Shown here: positions 47,355-62,210 of the stretch, in pieces
Layout of the letters: the number at the start of each line of letters is the position of its first letter
Numbering within the stretch: position 1 is the first letter of the stretch
DNA from: Anisakis pegreffii
Lineage: Eukaryota > Nematoda > Chromadorea > Rhabditida > Anisakidae
DNA: 64,000 nucleotides
Direction of reading: 5' to 3'
Assembly: GCA_035041965.1 (NCBI GenBank)
Contig: JAPYMA010002965.1
Location: 1 to 64,000, forward strand
The notes under the pieces: generated by a model
Told to the model about the DNA's origin: nothing
The model's input: only the letters and a program-made list of their open reading frames with translations
Database searches by the model: none
Translations under genes and position numbers: made by a program

Positions 47355-47952
47355 TCGAATTCACTCTCAAATTTCAGTTCGATGATCATCTTTGTTCGAA
47401 GATCCGTTAGTATCATTTTAATCTTCGAATTGTTAACAATAAATATGAAACAACGTGTTCCACCACATCAACAACAACAACAAAAAAATAGTGCTGCTCT
47501 GTTGACCAGAGAACGCATAATTAAAAGAAATTCTTCATAACGTCGAAAACTGAAAAAAAAACAAAATTCGTGAGGAAATCAGTTGTAGTGAGGAGGAAAC
47601 GTAGTGAAATATGCATGAACATCTATCGGCGCTAGGTGGTTAAACATCAGAAATGCAGGAGAACGTGGAAAAAGGGAATGAGTGACTGAACCGCAATTTT
47701 GAACGGTCGAGTTTGCAACAGAAAGTGAATGAAAAAATGAATTCGAATGTCATCGGCACTTGAAAAGTACTCCAATACACTTCAGAGAATAGAAAATCAA
47801 CGCTGAAACGAAATCAGCGTAGAAATATTTGTGAATTGAAGTTGAACGAAAAAGAAGTGAAAACTTCACGTTGTTTCCGCTCAGGAATTCAGTAGATTTC
47901 ATTGAACAGTCGATAAATGTGCGGTGGTCAATGATCGCCAGAGTGGTTTTAG

Positions 47953-48159
47953 AATGACAAAGAAATTCTTAATGCCAATCCAACTATGGACAAGTTACAT
48001 TGTCGGTCGAAAACGACAACGGATCGTCAAGTGACGATAAATGAAAGTCAAGAGTTCTGTCTGGATGATTCGGCAAATAGCACTGTGCAAATTATGAAGC
48101 CAAGCGTTCCGTTCCGTCTTGGCTTCAAAAACACACAAGCCAACGACATAAGTGATTGA
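47953..48159 (+). CDS. Possible terminal exon of an unrecognised gene
   Basis: After a GTTTTAG acceptor-like site, a plus-strand frame runs 68 codons to TGA at 48157-48159, with higher GC content than its surroundings. The peptide is ordinary-looking (TDRQVTINESQEFCLDD, KPSVPFRLGFKNTQANDISD). The span contains a hairpin at 48095-48127 (10-bp stem). No upstream exon could be joined with confidence; the phase does not fit the candidate at 46755-47073. It could be a pseudogene fragment. Confidence 0.25.
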   Translation, partial: NDKEILNANPTMDKLHCRSKTTTDRQVTINESQEFCLDDSANSTVQIMKPSVPFRLGFKNTQANDISD

Positions 48160-51100
48160 TAGCTCACAATTAGATGTGGAACTTCAAATGATTTGTGTCT
48201 GTTTGTCGGTTGTCTATTCACTTCGAATGATTTGTGTCTATTCACTCAAATTCGAATTTTGCCATGCTTTTCTTTAATTATTTCCGACGGATGAACAATG
48301 AGATTATGCAAAATGTTGGTTGCCCTCGACAGATTAAATTTCTAAAAGCCTCTCAAATAAGAGAAAACAATAAAACACAGTCGAAAGTGCTCAAAGCTAA
48401 CATTTTCTTAATGACCTATTCTCATCACATGACGAATCAGTGAAAGAATGTTGAACAGCAATGAATAGTGGGCAATGCAAAGTTTATAGGTTGTAAATGA
48501 ATGAAGGAAGACATGATCATGAGAACGAGTGCGATATGTTCAGGTGCTCACATATTGATTGTGAGGAACATGTTTGAATTGAATGAAATTCAGTAATAAT
48601 GTCACATTTAAAACGATGAAGTAGTAGTAAGCAACAAATATGAAATCGATTACTACACACATTCTAAAAAGGAAGGTTGTGATGGTGTAGAGTAAAGGAG
48701 TGTAAAGCAGAAAGCTGCTCGGTTTTATCAAAGAATGAATACTTTATTAATTAAGCATTAAGAATGGACACATGCCTTGCATCTGAACGAATATTTATTA
48801 TATGTTATATATATATATATATATAGGCTGATTGTGAGTGCGTGCATGCGAAAATGTATAATAGTAACGAGATGAATAATACACTAAAAGGGCACGACAA
48901 CCTCACAGATACACCTCAACGTCACAGCACATTAATTTCCTGTAACTTTAATAGCATTTTCAATTGAAGCATAGAAGCAATTATGAATCATTACCGTTTT
49001 ACCTCTGTTTTAGGATATTACAGATATTATTTGTCTAGCGGAGTGAAACAAAATCGTATTGATTTCATAATGAGCATATTAATTACATATGCGGCAATAC
49101 TTACGCTTCAGTCAAATACTTTAATTATGAGTTTTGAGATAGCACCATAAGATCACGTTTGTGACACTTCAAATGGCTAATATTGTATTTTATAGATAAG
49201 CAGTAATTTCAGTAAAATGAATGGTTGGTAAGGCAGAAAAATTCAATTAAAACTTCATCGAAAATTTGACATGAACAACGAATCTCGTTCGCTACTAAAA
49301 ATGACCCATCGATGTAAACGACAACAATCTTCACTTGGTCGAACAAAAGTGATCGCCGAATCAGTCTAAGCTCATGTCCACCACATAATAAATGAGCGCT
49401 TCTTCGTACCTGCAAACTTTAATGAATACCCGAAGAGAGGGGTTTCATTGCAAAACTCGTCATATATTCGTTGCACAGTAAAGATTTGTGAGTAAGAAAT
49501 CTTATGCATGCAAGCTGAATGTTGCTCGAAGCGCACTGAAAAGCACCCAAAAATGCAATTAACCATACAGCTTTTCTATAGTAAAACTATGATATCCGTT
49601 CAAAATAAATGAGAAAAATAAAGAATTCTCAACGCATTTGAGAACCACAATGGGTATGGATCTAGAGCACATATGAAACATCAGAACAACTAGACTCCGT
49701 ACATAAACTCAGCGACAATTCGCTCAAATGGCTAAAATATATCGAGCAGCCTTGTGTCACTGATGGAAATAGCTGATGAAAGAACACTGAAATATTTTCA
49801 TGGCTTTCGAATACGTCCCAAATAAAACAATATTTGCGAACAAATTCGATTATTTGTCGGAAGAATGTGGAATGCTTGTTATGTGATTGCTTTCACAAAG
49901 CATTGCACTTTTGAAGCATCGTTTGCGATGAAAAAAATGCATTCGCAACATAAACTGATTAAAGAATCGTTCATTTCCAAGAAATCGACTCTATTGGAAT
50001 ATTATCGTTTTTGAGATAAGTTCAAAAGTTACATACGAAGAAGTTCTTTCAGAAAGAGCATACGGATCCATTGCTGTGGAGAGCAAAAAATTTTTGAAAC
50101 AAAATTTTGGGTCTTTTGTTCAAGAGAAGATACTCTAAACATTAGCAAATATGAGTGACTGCGGTTGAACAAAACATCATTCGTTTTGATCTGATGGCAG
50201 TGATCAAATTAGTAGGCTTGGAATAGTGAACACAATCAGTTAGAATCGGACAGGTAAAAAAATAAAATCTTGAATCTTTTAAGAGTAAGAAAGAGAACAA
50301 GAACGTGTCAAACGGAAACATATAAATGATAAACAGAAGAAGAACAATTCGAGAAATTATGCAGAAAAATCAAAGTCAGTTCTTCATTGATCAGAAGATC
50401 TTAATAACCGAATGGAAAGGAATGAAATTTAGTGGACTAAAGAAACCGCGGTTATGGTTGCTGAGAAGAGATGGTGAAAAAGAGCACTGAAGAAGTTGTA
50501 AACAGAACGTAGTGATAAAGTGGGTGTCAGTAATGAAAACATGATGAATGACAAGTTGTGTTGATACCTTGAATGAAGTGAACTGAAAATGATTAGAACA
50601 TCAACTAAATTGAACAGAATACAATATAATAGATCGTGTTTGTTGCGATGCATGCGTAAAATGAAATTAAATGTTTGTGCATGACGCATCGTCTGAACAT
50701 GATGAAGCATGAAGGGCATGTATCAACGAACGATCACGGCAGTTGCTCCATATTACTCTGAACGCTTATTAATGATCAACACCGCTGGTAGAAGCTGTGA
50801 GAGTAATAGCGATAGAAACACGTCTAGTTGCACTATTGATCGTCGTCCACAGATGAACTATTGATTTTAACACCCTAAGGCACTAGGTATCTAACGATGC
50901 TTCTTCCTATTCGTGACGGACACATGCAAATAGTACGACTTTTGATACGTTTCGGCTATCTGAACAGTAATAACAATCATACTTCAGTCCAATATCAAGA
51001 GATTGCTCTGATATTTTTTTAAGAATATATTTGGTATATAAGTGGAAAGCGAAACAGCACTGAGACTGCATGTAAAGTTTTCACATATTGGTGCCAAAAA

Positions 51101-54100
51101 CTGAATCAACGGCAGAAACTGCATGTAAGAGGTATTCGAAGGCATGTTTCTGGACAGAAATGAGCTGGTAGGAGGAAAGATTCAGCGAGAAAATGAATAT
51201 GAAAAACATTGTTGATTTGATATAACGTATGACTTGGATATGAACCACTGAAATGGTGATGAAGTACAGTCACGCAGTAATGCGCAGTGTTTTGAACGAA
51301 AAGAAGACATCGTTGAAGTTTGATTTTTATCATAAAATTTGACATGATAGACGGCAATATTATGATGATTAAAGGTATGCATACACATACACAGACAGAC
51401 ACACATAAGACTATAGATGAAGTTCGATTGATGTCTGTTCCATACTCGTACTTTATACCTTTCATCACGAATGAACATTCATCAACACAACGAGCTGTTC
51501 TGGATGCGAAAAAATACATGTATGCATGCGCCATTGATGTTTGCAAAAGAAACATTTCATGAAAATAGATGACAAAAGAGAAATCTGAACGAAACAGATT
51601 TGTTGATTGCTATTTAAAAAAATGATATGATATGAAATGGAATAATGATAAAGAATGAAAGCAAAGCTGTGATATGGAAAAGATGAAAAAAAGAGCGACG
51701 ATGAGAGATAGAGTCAGAGATCGGAAAGGAACAAATCGATGTGTGAAATAATGTTGAACATAGATTGCAAAGAACAGTCATCAACCAGCCAACTGGCTGC
51801 TTGAAAATGCTGTGTGTTTTGTTGCGCTTTTCGTTGTTTGATGCTCAGTTCAGTGCTAACGTGACAATAGTGCATAGATACTTGACAAACAATGCATACT
51901 TATTCAATATCAGTTACAATTAAACCAAACTTCATTCGCACAATGCACAATGCACACAAACATGTCGTCTAGTCACCTAACTCGAAATACCTTCTTCCAT
52001 ACGAACTAATCGTGAACAATTCGTTCCACCTGCACATAGGTTGAACCCAAATAAAGGTTTAACATGCACTATTAGTACCGAAGAAGTGAATTTTTGTAAT
52101 AGTTAGTGCATCTGGGAAATTAACAGGCTGATAAATACGAATGCCCACTTATTCACTATCACCATTGACATAAAATTCTCCTCATCTTTCATTCAAGAAT
52201 CGCCATAACAAGCAGGTATTACTGGAAGACGGCAAATACAGAAAAAACGTATTCGGAAGAATTTGTTTGCTTCACCAGAAAGTTCGGAGATCGTGCTTCC
52301 CGAAGCAGTCTCTTTCGACCACTTAATCGAAAGTTGCGACTAAGAAGTAATCGTGAATTTCCCGAAACCTTTTTGCTCATGGAAAAAGCAATCTGACGAT
52401 CGGCATCTCCACTGTCGCTTCAAAATAATTTTAACAGCAACAAAAACTAACCAATGAACACATTCAAAACGGATGGCATATGTTCTATCGTAAAGTGCGT
52501 TTTCGATGAATGATTGCATTTTCCACCACAGAACAGACATCTCTAAAGAGTGAACATCATACGAGTGAAGCGTAGTGCTTTATAAAATGGATCAGCAGTG
52601 TAATGAAAACAAGAAAAAAAAATTCACTCAAACTTTCTCCTAAACCGAAAAGTATAAACGGAGAGATGATGCTTAACGTTCTCATTTCTAAAGTATTCTT
52701 TTCAAAACATCGATAACAAATTTCAGTTTATACCATACATTCAAAAGTTTCGTAATCATTTTCCTAATAAGACCCTTGAGTAATTTCTTCAGTAATCTGC
52801 CACTAAATTCATAGCGACCATTTCATAAAAACTATCATGCGAACGCTCTACATTTAAATGAATATTATGAACAAAATTCATCTGAATCCATTAACGTTAT
52901 CAATAACCAAGTGAGTGTGCATATCACAAAAATGTCACAGAAGTAATTATTGAAATTTGATATGAAACCGTAAACGACAAATGAGTGTAACTGGTAAGAG
53001 TCGAAGCAATGGGCGCGAGAAACGAATTTTAAAATGTAAGACTATCAATTTCGGACTAATGAAAATTTTCCAAAATTTCACGCGGTAGCATGACTGTTTA
53101 CTGTTCCGCAGTTATCACATTCACTTTCACCGAATCGAAACTAGTCCATTTCTAAATTAATTTCAAGATGCGATTATTGCATTACTGAAATTTGTTTTGA
53201 AAAGCAGATGCAATTAGCCTTAATCGAAAGAATGAAATTCGTCTCCCTTGAAACCAAGAATTGCTTTGTAGCTTCCTTAGAGGTAGTTTCGTAGATACAT
53301 TTCGAGCCACAAATCTCAATGCAGTGGCCTAACGGTCATCATAACAGTCATGAGTTGGGAGCGAAATGAACGGTACCTTAATCCTTTCAGCATCAGACGA
53401 CTAATCTACTTGTTCGTTCCTTTATTTAGTCAGCAAATCCAACTCATTACGAGTTTGTGCCTCTCTTTTATTACCAATATCATTGATATCACTATATCAC
53501 CAATATCACATTCTTCTTTCGTTAGTATTTTTCTTTCCTCGCAGCCAACGATAACAGCGTTGGAAATCATCTGTCTTCATGAAATTCTGAGTTGGATTAT
53601 TGATTTGGCAAGCACAGAGGTTTTGGGCTACTCTCCCATATTGCCTAATGATTTCTAAGGAGAGGGACTCGAAAGGAACCCAAAAATATATTCCGATCGA
53701 TCGATTGAACATTCGTCCAACGATCATTCAGAGTAGCTGTTCGGAACAACCAACAGTAGTAAATCAGTAATCTTTCGGTATCAGTAATAAACAGCCAATG
53801 TAACCGAGTAGATCCATAGCAATCGGCGTATCAAGCATTACATAACCAAGCAGTAACGAATGCCTGTTGCCACAAATAATTTGCATATTTGAACATAGCC
53901 GAATACCAGTCCATTAAACAGCCGCAACAATGAAAAACATTTCGTCGATCGCATGAATCGGCAAATTAACCGCTTAGTAGCTGTTTGCAACAACCAACAG
54001 TAGTATCTCTACTGTTCATTCGCACAATGGCCAATCTTTCGTTCCTTTATCGATACTAATCTCAAAATGATTACTACAGAGTAAGCCAAATCAATGAAAT

Positions 54101-57100
54101 TTCTCTAAAATACCACAAACTCAGTGCATTTCCTTTTTTTTTCGTAGGCATTTCTTGACCGATTTTTTGTTGAGCGCATATTCGAACATTGATTTTAAAT
54201 TAACGGAAATGAACTTGTGAAGGACACTGAAAATGATTTCGAATGCATATACACACTATTCCGAGAAATGCACTTTTGATGTGATGATCGAGAATTTTGA
54301 CTCGCTCGCAACTGATTTCCATCGATGCATTCTCGAATACTTTTTACGGATTGCTCGTATCGCATATCGATTCTAAAAAAATGTAAAGCGGAACAAAATT
54401 CGAACAAACATCCCACTAACAAAATTCATCAACCCTTCTTCACAAACGCATCCTGCAAGTAAACGTTTCTTTAACTCATTCCAATCCTAAATTTCTCAAA
54501 GCAATTTCTAACGATGATGAGATAGATATTGACAATTTACAACGATCAGAAATGAATCACCAGTGTGAAAAAAAATCACTTATCGTTGCATTTAAAATCA
54601 TTGTTTAGATGCAATCGAAATCATTTCGCTCAGTCATGACGTGTGAGAAAGCCTTACATGTTATCACTGATTTATTGATATGATAAAAGTAAAGAATTTA
54701 CAATTAGTAAGTAATGCGAAATTGACATAAAGAAGCAATCAACATCATTTAATGACATTACGATATGTGAACATCAGCATAATAAGAAAATGATGGCAGT
54801 TAGAATGGAAGTGTGACTTTCACGTTGCTCAACAGCAAAACAATCAAGAAACTGATGAGCCTTCGAGGCGAATAAAACACTCATAGATCTCTGCACTGCT
54901 AGCAATAAACACGATGAAAAAAACCTTAATCGCATTATAAATCAAATGAATTATCTTCTTACATAAAAGCACTTTCCATAGAACCAACAAAAATGGCAGA
55001 GAGAACAGAACAGTCAAATTCGATACGTCCTACAGTACAGACTGCTAATAACAACTCCAACAGTCACAAACTTTTCGCCCACAATCAACGTTTATGCACT
55101 GAATTTTAATACTGCATTCGAAATTCATCCAAATAGAATGAATACTTTCGCAGTTAATTAAGCTATTGTAAAGAATGCAGAGGAATGCTTTGTAAAACAA
55201 CAACAGTTATGATATGCTAACCACAACGATAATGCCAATGAAAAAAGAGAAGCATATCTACATCACTACCGTTACATTCATTAAGACGATCTTGAATCAT
55301 GAATGATCAGTGCCATTGTAACGTGCTTATTCAATGATTGTTCAGAACAGTGAAATGTTCATGATGTGATCATTGGCATCAACCTAAATGGAAACGTCAT
55401 CTCTTCATCGCAAATAACGTTCGTGCATGGAAAGGACTTTGCGCACACTTGACTGATGAATGCTGGCAATACAACAATAAGAAATTATGTGGAATTCAAG
55501 CGCATTTTTTGGTATAGAAAAAATTGTGAACATTTTCATAAGGATCACATTGCAACGATGCAATGATAATGGCCAGAGATAGGAAAGTGCGTTTCTGCTG
55601 CATACGTTAACGCTTTACGAACAAGAGGAACTTGCAAATGATTTGAGGTGCAAACATACGTACGACATTCCAATTCACTGATAATCACTTCGAGCTGAAC
55701 TGTGATAAGATGAAAGGAAAAATTGATGAGAGGTAGAAATTTTAGGTGGCATATTTTTGATTATGAATGATCGTATTTGATTATAACTGCACGTTTAGAA
55801 ATGCATAGAGCAAAGAATTATGCTGATCAAATAAGAAAGAGTGATAATTCTTCCAATTGATTGAATCAAAAATCCGTGATTGCTGTGAACGACTAGCCAT
55901 TGATAAATGCAAGAAATTATACACTCATCTTTATGATCACATTCTCATCAGAACAAGATTTCTAAATTTATGAATAAACGAATTTAACACTTAACTGATG
56001 AACAAACAAATGTGCAATGAAAAGGTTTCTGACAACGAATATCAGACAATTGCTCTCAATCAGTTATCAATAACGATAATTTCAAATCATCAGGGTAATT
56101 GATGAGACGGTTTCAGAAAAGTGTTGTTGTCCTATGCTTGATCAACTCAACCGGAAATTTCGAAATTTCTTTCACAAACGCTGATGATCGATGAATCGAA
56201 ACAGAAATAATGAAACAAAAAAACCTAATAAGTGGAAAAAATGAAACCACATAAATTTTGAGCTGACAATAAAACAATTTTTCCGCTCGCTAAATGAAAA
56301 ATTAATATTAATCAAATCAAAAATTGAAAGGACCAGATTCAATTTCTTCCCTGTCACACTTCCGAGACTCGATCTCAAACCTGGAGTACTTTATTCAATT
56401 TCAGGAGTGTTTTTTGTTGTTTCAGTAGTATTGAGTAAATGTGCGAATGTATTAATTAAATCATTTCGCTCACGTTCAGAGATAAAAAAGTGCTAATAAA
56501 GAATCAATTGATGAGAATGAAAATCCAGAACGAATGAAACAAATGGAACGCAGATTGATGCAAAACTGAAAGCGATCGAATGCGAATACATTGTGAGCGA
56601 TAAGCAAACGAGCGAAAATGCAATGAGTGAATGAACGTGATGATTTCGAATGTGAATAATCCATCGGATACGACTTATATGTCGCTTCAGATACGCTCGA
56701 TTATTGCGAATTTGGTACGTCCACTCAACGGAACCGTCTCAAATTCACTGCAACGATACCAACTAAGAAACATTCAAACTGAAAACATATAAAAAGTTGT
56801 CTGTGTTGAACGTTTCGCCTCAATCGTTCGCAGTATGTCGTTATGCACAAAGCAAAGCGGTGGCGCTTTGTAGATGAGGAGGATGGATGGGTGGAAGGAA
56901 GGTTTTCATTCCATTTTATGAATGGCGTGTGAATTCATTTCCCAATCAGCGTGGATGTTTTGATAGGTATAGTGCTGTTTCGGGACAAAGCAGGGTGTTG
57001 TTTATGGATAAAATTCGTAGAGTGTTCAGACATCATCCTTTTAATGGCGTGTGTTTCGGTGAGCTCATATTGGGATGAGTGCATAAATACTGAGTGAAAC

Positions 57101-57844
57101 CAGTTTTTTTACTTATTGATGACTGTTTTCATGACATCAAGGATGAAGTTGGAACTCTATTTGTTATTGCTTTTGTCAGTGTAATTTTTATGTTTTTTTT
57201 TTTTTGAAATTTGTTATTAGTGCTGTTTTCATTATTGATATTATTATTATTACTATTGATTTGTTAGTGCATATTGAATCGTCGTCGTGATGTAGCCAGT
57301 ATACGTGTAGCCAGTATGCAACTTTATTGCACACCGTTTATGAAGAGAAGCCAAATAGGAACATGGCAGTGGGATAAGTCAATGAGCAGAGCTTTGAAAG
57401 AGGGTAATTTCTGGAGACTGAACTAATCGGTCCTCTCTTTTAATTAAATGCTGATGAATTCGTGAATTCATTAATCCGTTCATCCATGATGATGCGCGAC
57501 TTGAGTTGCTTAAGTAGCGATTGGAACAGCAATCGCAGCTCTGCCTTCGTAACTCCAACTATAGTTCTGTTCCACCACCTCAAAATTCAATTCGAGTTCC
57601 TTTGGGTAGCAATCTTCTAATGTAATCAACGATATCAACAAAGTTGGAAATCTGAACTAGTCCAACAAGACAGTAATTGTTAATGTACTGCCAGTGTATA
57701 TAATAATCAAAATGAGAATTTCACATTTTTATCCGAATTCTCGTAAATCGTATTTCTGAATGAATTAAACGTTCACAAGCGCATTATACGGAAAAATTTA
57801 TGTGAGGAGTCTGATTAGTAATTTTTCTTTGCTCTTCTTTTCAG
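48160..57844. other. Long stretch with no gene recognised
   Basis: About 9.7 kb of AT-rich DNA. It holds a short (TA)10 run at 48806-48825, a small duplication (ATGATTTGTGTCT near 48190 and 48228), a CA-rich patch near 51381, and a direct repeat of about 24 bp (ACAACCAACAGTAGTA) near 53740 and 53990. The longest frame is 149 codons (51555-51106, minus), long but not beyond chance over this window. The last kilobase contains a GC-richer patch (56830-57070) that could belong to the promoter of the downstream gene. Confidence 0.4.
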
Positions 57845-57956
57845 ATCCTTTTCGACTCTCTCGGTTCGGGAAGAACAATCTCATCAGTATTGGATTATGA
57901 GTCGTGTGTGAATCGTGTTCAATATTACTCTTGAAGTAATTTATTTATTCAGCATA
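57830..57956 (+). promoter_or_regulatory. 5' leader of the Golgi pH regulator with a splice acceptor
   Basis: A pyrimidine tract ending CTTCTTTTCAG at 57844 lies 112 bp before the start codon with no obvious upstream coding exon. In nematodes such a site often receives a trans-spliced leader; an upstream non-coding exon is the alternative. The sequence alone cannot distinguish them. Confidence 0.4.
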
Positions 57957-60900
57957 ATGGTTGTTGTTGTGTGGGATTGCATTGTTATGCTTTCATCTCA
58001 GGTATTTTCTTCAGAATACATTTCGAGTTTATTTATTTTCGGAAATGTAAATTTTTATTATTCACCTTTTTTTGCGAAGGTGATCAACCACAACAAATTG
58101 CAGTTGGTGTTCTTCTTGTTGGGTTGGCTGTTTTTTATGAAGCAATTATTCCGTGATTACGAAGTGCATCAACGTATGGTGCAGATACTGTTCTCGATAA
58201 CATTCGCGTTGTCGTGTACGATGTTCGAACTGATCATCTTCGAGATCCTCGGTGTTTTAGAACCAACGTGAGTTTAATTTCTTTTCTCTTCTACCTTCAC
58301 GGCAGAGTGCTTGAAGATACTGGCTGTTGTTTTCAAATTGTGGTGTCTAGAATTGGGTGCTTAAAACTGTTTATCGTTATGCGAAATTCTTGAAATTTTT
58401 CATTAATTTAGCATAACATTTAATTTCTAGTCATATTTTATTTAAATCTTTCATCGTGTGATAATTTTTGTGGGATAGAATGAACGAACGAAATTTTTCA
58501 AAAGTTGAAAGCAGTTTTCAGGTCGAGATTTTTACATTGGAAATTGGGTTTATATTCGATTTTGTTCGTACTTATTGTTGCACTGCCTATATACGTCTCT
58601 TATTCAGTGTTTACATCACTTCCGTTTGGTGAGTTTGATGCAGATTTTGGTAATCGTTATCAATTGGCATTGTACTTTTGCATAATAATTCATGAATTAT
58701 CGTCTTTTTTTGAAGCGGAAGCATTTTAAGTTCTTTGTTTTGTTTTTCACTTCGCACTGATATTCATTTAACACGAAATTTAGTTTTACATATGGTATTG
58801 CATGTACTTCGAAAAATGAATGCAGTTATACCTTCTCAGAGCAAAGTTTTTCAGTTGGTCGTAAGTGGCTGTTACCACTGACAATGACTTCGTGGATGAT
58901 ATTCATTTATTTTTTCTGGAAAACTGGAGATCCGTTCCCGATACTTAGCGCAAAGCATGGTTCATCTTAATCAATTTCTGTAATCTTGTTGTAATTTTAT
59001 GTAACCCGCATTGATAATCCCCACTCCATCTGTTATTTTCATGGCATAGTCTGTTCAAAATTTGCATCAAATCAACGAATTAATCAACCCAGACAATTCA
59101 CGACCCTACTTAAATGGCTATCGTTATACTCCAAAAAAAAGCTTCATGGTGGATGGAATGAAAATTTGAGGGATATTCTCAATCGAGCAAGCGATATCTC
59201 GTATCGGTGTGATCGGTGTGACCGTGATGGCAATCCTGTCGGGTTTTGGTGCGGTGAATGCCCCGTACTGTTACATGACTATATTTATGCGACCGGTTGG
59301 CGCGGTACATATTGCACAAATGGAACGTAAATTGATGCATACGATGGAGATGATCATCGCCAAAAAGAAACGACTTTGCATGATCGAACGCGAACTCGCG
59401 AGAAGCGCTTTTACTAGAGGTTCGTCTTTTGATCGATGCCAACATTTTTGATTTTAAAATCAAACATTCCTTGAACTGGCTGATGAGTATATATGTACCG
59501 TATGTACGAAGACGGTATTTAGCGATATTGGATCGTTGTAAGTTGCGGGATGTCCGACATTGGCTTATCCAATGCTCTCTTTACATCACCTTTCGTAGAG
59601 AGGTCATCATCACTTCATCGAAATTTCCGTTGACGTCAGCAAAGATTATTCTCATAGTTATTAAAATATTCATTAGAATGATTACAGTTATAATTTAGGT
59701 GGTGACGAGGGCGGTTTATTCCAACGTCTTTGGGGCTCTGTTTCTTTTTCGTCCAATTCTCTGAAGGATCAGATTAGGTGAATATTTCATCTCCATTATA
59801 AGACTGCATTTCTTTTCATGCGACTTTTTCTGGTTGAAAATGAGTTTTGTCAGTCAGTATGTAATCATTGGTGAGTATGCTCCTACACTTGCACTCCTAA
59901 TTCTGAATCAAGTAGTAAAAATTTTAAGTAGAGAAGCAACACGCAGTTGATCGTTGTTGCGTGATTTGTGCAGTGGATTTGGAATGTTTATATAATGAAT
60001 CGGTAATTTGCAGTTGTTTGAATGTCGAAATTGTTCCTTTGGAGGAGTTGAGCCGATACTTATTTCTTGAAATCGTTGAATTGAGAAATATGAGAGTAAG
60101 TTTATTTGCGATACATTGACAGTGTCTTAACAATATGACAGATGTTGATGAGTACTTGAGAATGGTGCATTAAAGATGCGAGTTTACCGTTATAGAGGAT
60201 TTTTGTTCGATGAGTGATAAGTCTGTAAACGATAATAATTTTGGATCTTTAGTGAGATCATATTCTTCTTGTTTGATCAGTCGCAGTGTCTCTGAAACAG
60301 TGAAAAACCTTCCTTAAAATTATTTTTATTCTTCATTCCATTCATTTTGCAATAAACTTGCGTGGTTCGTTCTGAAATAATGAATCAACGGTTTGAGGAT
60401 CGGCTGGAATACAGTAAGACGTGGCAAGGACAATATTTTAATGTAATGGGTCATTTTTTCTCGGTTTATTGCATATGGAAAATTTTTATTTGTACGATCA
60501 ATATTGTTTTTGACCGCGTTGGCAGAGTTGATCCGGTCACGCGAGGAATTGAAATTGCTGTGAAGTATATGGGATTCCAACTTGACGTTAGTATTCATTT
60601 TACTAATATATCTGAGTGATGTAGCAATCATGCAAACTTTCAAGATGATCCTTTTCGATTTTATTGATGGTTGTTTTGTGTGAGATGAGAGAATACTGAA
60701 ATAATATTGAATGCGAATTATCTTAAGATGCTCTCAAGCAAACAAACGTTTTCAGTGTTTGAGCTAGGAGAATGTGGGCATTTGATAGGAAAGTCATACT
60801 AAAATGGTGATAATAATAAAGTTGAAAACAACAGGGTATTAATATTAATAAAATAAGGAATTTTAGGTGAGGTTCTGGTCGCAACACATATCATTTCTTT

Positions 60901-62210
60901 TAGTAGGAGTGATAGTGGTGACATCAATCCGTGGCCTATTAATAACGTTAACAAAATTTTTCTATATGATCTCAAGTAGTAAATCGTCGAATCTTATCGT
61001 TTTGCTTCTTGCGCAAATTATGGTTAGTTTTTGATTGTATTCGTTCGTTGCTTATTCTCGTTCAGTCAGCTTATCATAACTCTGTTTCGTAATTGTTGAA
61101 AATGAGGAGATTGCACGAGATGATCTATATCATTCATTAAAACTATCTAAATATTCAATATTCAATCGATTTTCTAAACTCATTCCTCTCTTATTCTTCG
61201 TCACTTCCACGAAGCAGATAATTTCACGAACATACATAAGAAGCAGTTCTCTCGTAAAGCATGATTATTTTTTGAATGATTATAATGCAGTTGTTCTCCG
61301 AAATGATTGTTGATTAGTATTTTGTTGGTTAATGAATACCTATTTCATTTTATTACAAGTGCACTTGTGAACTCGTTGGTCGTGATTTCATAAATCAAAC
61401 GCCCTATTGCTTTATCCATTACGTAATGACATATTTATTCGTTCTGAAAAAAAAGTTGTGTAATGATATATAATCAGAAAAAATACGATTTGGAACGGGT
61501 GTATAAATGTTCCTTCAGCTTATGAGATATGTAGATTGCTGTTGAGCACTGATATGGTTGTTCATCGAGAACCTAAGAATCTTGTTATAATTACAATAAT
61601 TAAAATTTGTGCATCATCCTTCGAATGTGTGCATTTGAATTGCTATCAACGTGAACAATTAATTTTTGTCGATAATGAAGAGGAAAAATTGTGCTTTGAA
61701 ATTGAGTTGAGTCGAAATCTAAATGTTTCTTTTCTGTTCAGGGTATGTATTTCGTTTCAAGTGTTTTACTGATGCGAATGAATATGCCACACGAGTACAG
61801 GTATGTATGCTTCATCAGATGATCATTGAAAATAAACCAACTCATCAGGGAAAATATTGTTTGCGTCTGAATGGCGTTAATTTCAAGCGAACTAATTATT
61901 ACTTATCAGTTAGTTATTGACAATGACGTAATCGTTATCATTTAGCGGTATTAAATTTGGATTAATTTACGTATCTTATCATCAAGTTGCCACATTTACA
62001 AGTCACAGCAAGACTTTATTTAATAAAACTTTCAAAGTTGTGCTCAATAACCGATCCAACTTGAGGTCAATAATCACCGAAGTGTTGGGCGATTTACAAT
62101 TCAATTTCTATCATCGATGGTTCGACGTTATGTTTCTAATATCGGCACTGATTAGTATCGCATTCCTGTGGTTAGCACACAAACAAACTCCAATCACTAA
62201 CGAACCGTAA
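57957..62210 (+). CDS. gphr: Golgi pH regulator (GPHR), 11 coding exons, complete
   Basis: Multi-pass membrane protein of the GPHR/GPR89 family, reported to form an anion channel that maintains Golgi acidity. Exons: 57957-58001, 58104-58267, 58522-58628, 58840-58959, 59171-59419, 59699-59777, 60014-60095, 60398-60586, 60867-61022, 61742-61800, 62066-62210. Every junction keeps phase and the product is 464 aa, against about 455 in human. Family blocks in order: GWLFFMKQLFRDYE, FALSCTMFELIIFEILGVLE, FFWKTGDPFPILSAKHG, SRIGVIGVTVMAILSGFGAV, MEMIIAKKKR, PLEELSRYLFLE, EYSKTWQGQYFN, NIVFDRVGRVDPVTRGIEIA, FWSQHISFLLVGVIVVTSIR, SSKSSNLIVLLLAQIMG, EVLGDLQFNFYHRWFDVMF and LAHKQ near the end. The N-terminal GPHR domain and C-terminal ABA_GPCR-type domain are thus both present. 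Introns 4, 7 and 10 end in TTGAG, an unusual acceptor shared with the other genes here. Confidence 0.97.

Noticed and set aside
49209..49415. Minus-strand peptide NEIRCSCQIF considered as the second zinc finger of the nuclear receptor
   Set aside because: It lies upstream of the first-finger exon for minus-strand transcription, and the correct second finger (CRHCRFKKC) was found in phase at 44660-44546.
51106..51555. 149-codon minus-strand frame
   Set aside because: No family resemblance or exon boundaries; it overlaps other open frames and a CA-rich patch, and a frame of this length is expected about once by chance in a window of this size and composition.
53733..54010. Pair of about 24-bp direct repeats (ACAACCAACAGTAGTA) considered as LTRs or target duplications
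   Set aside because: They are too short for LTRs, too long for target duplications, and enclose no coding sequence or terminal motifs.
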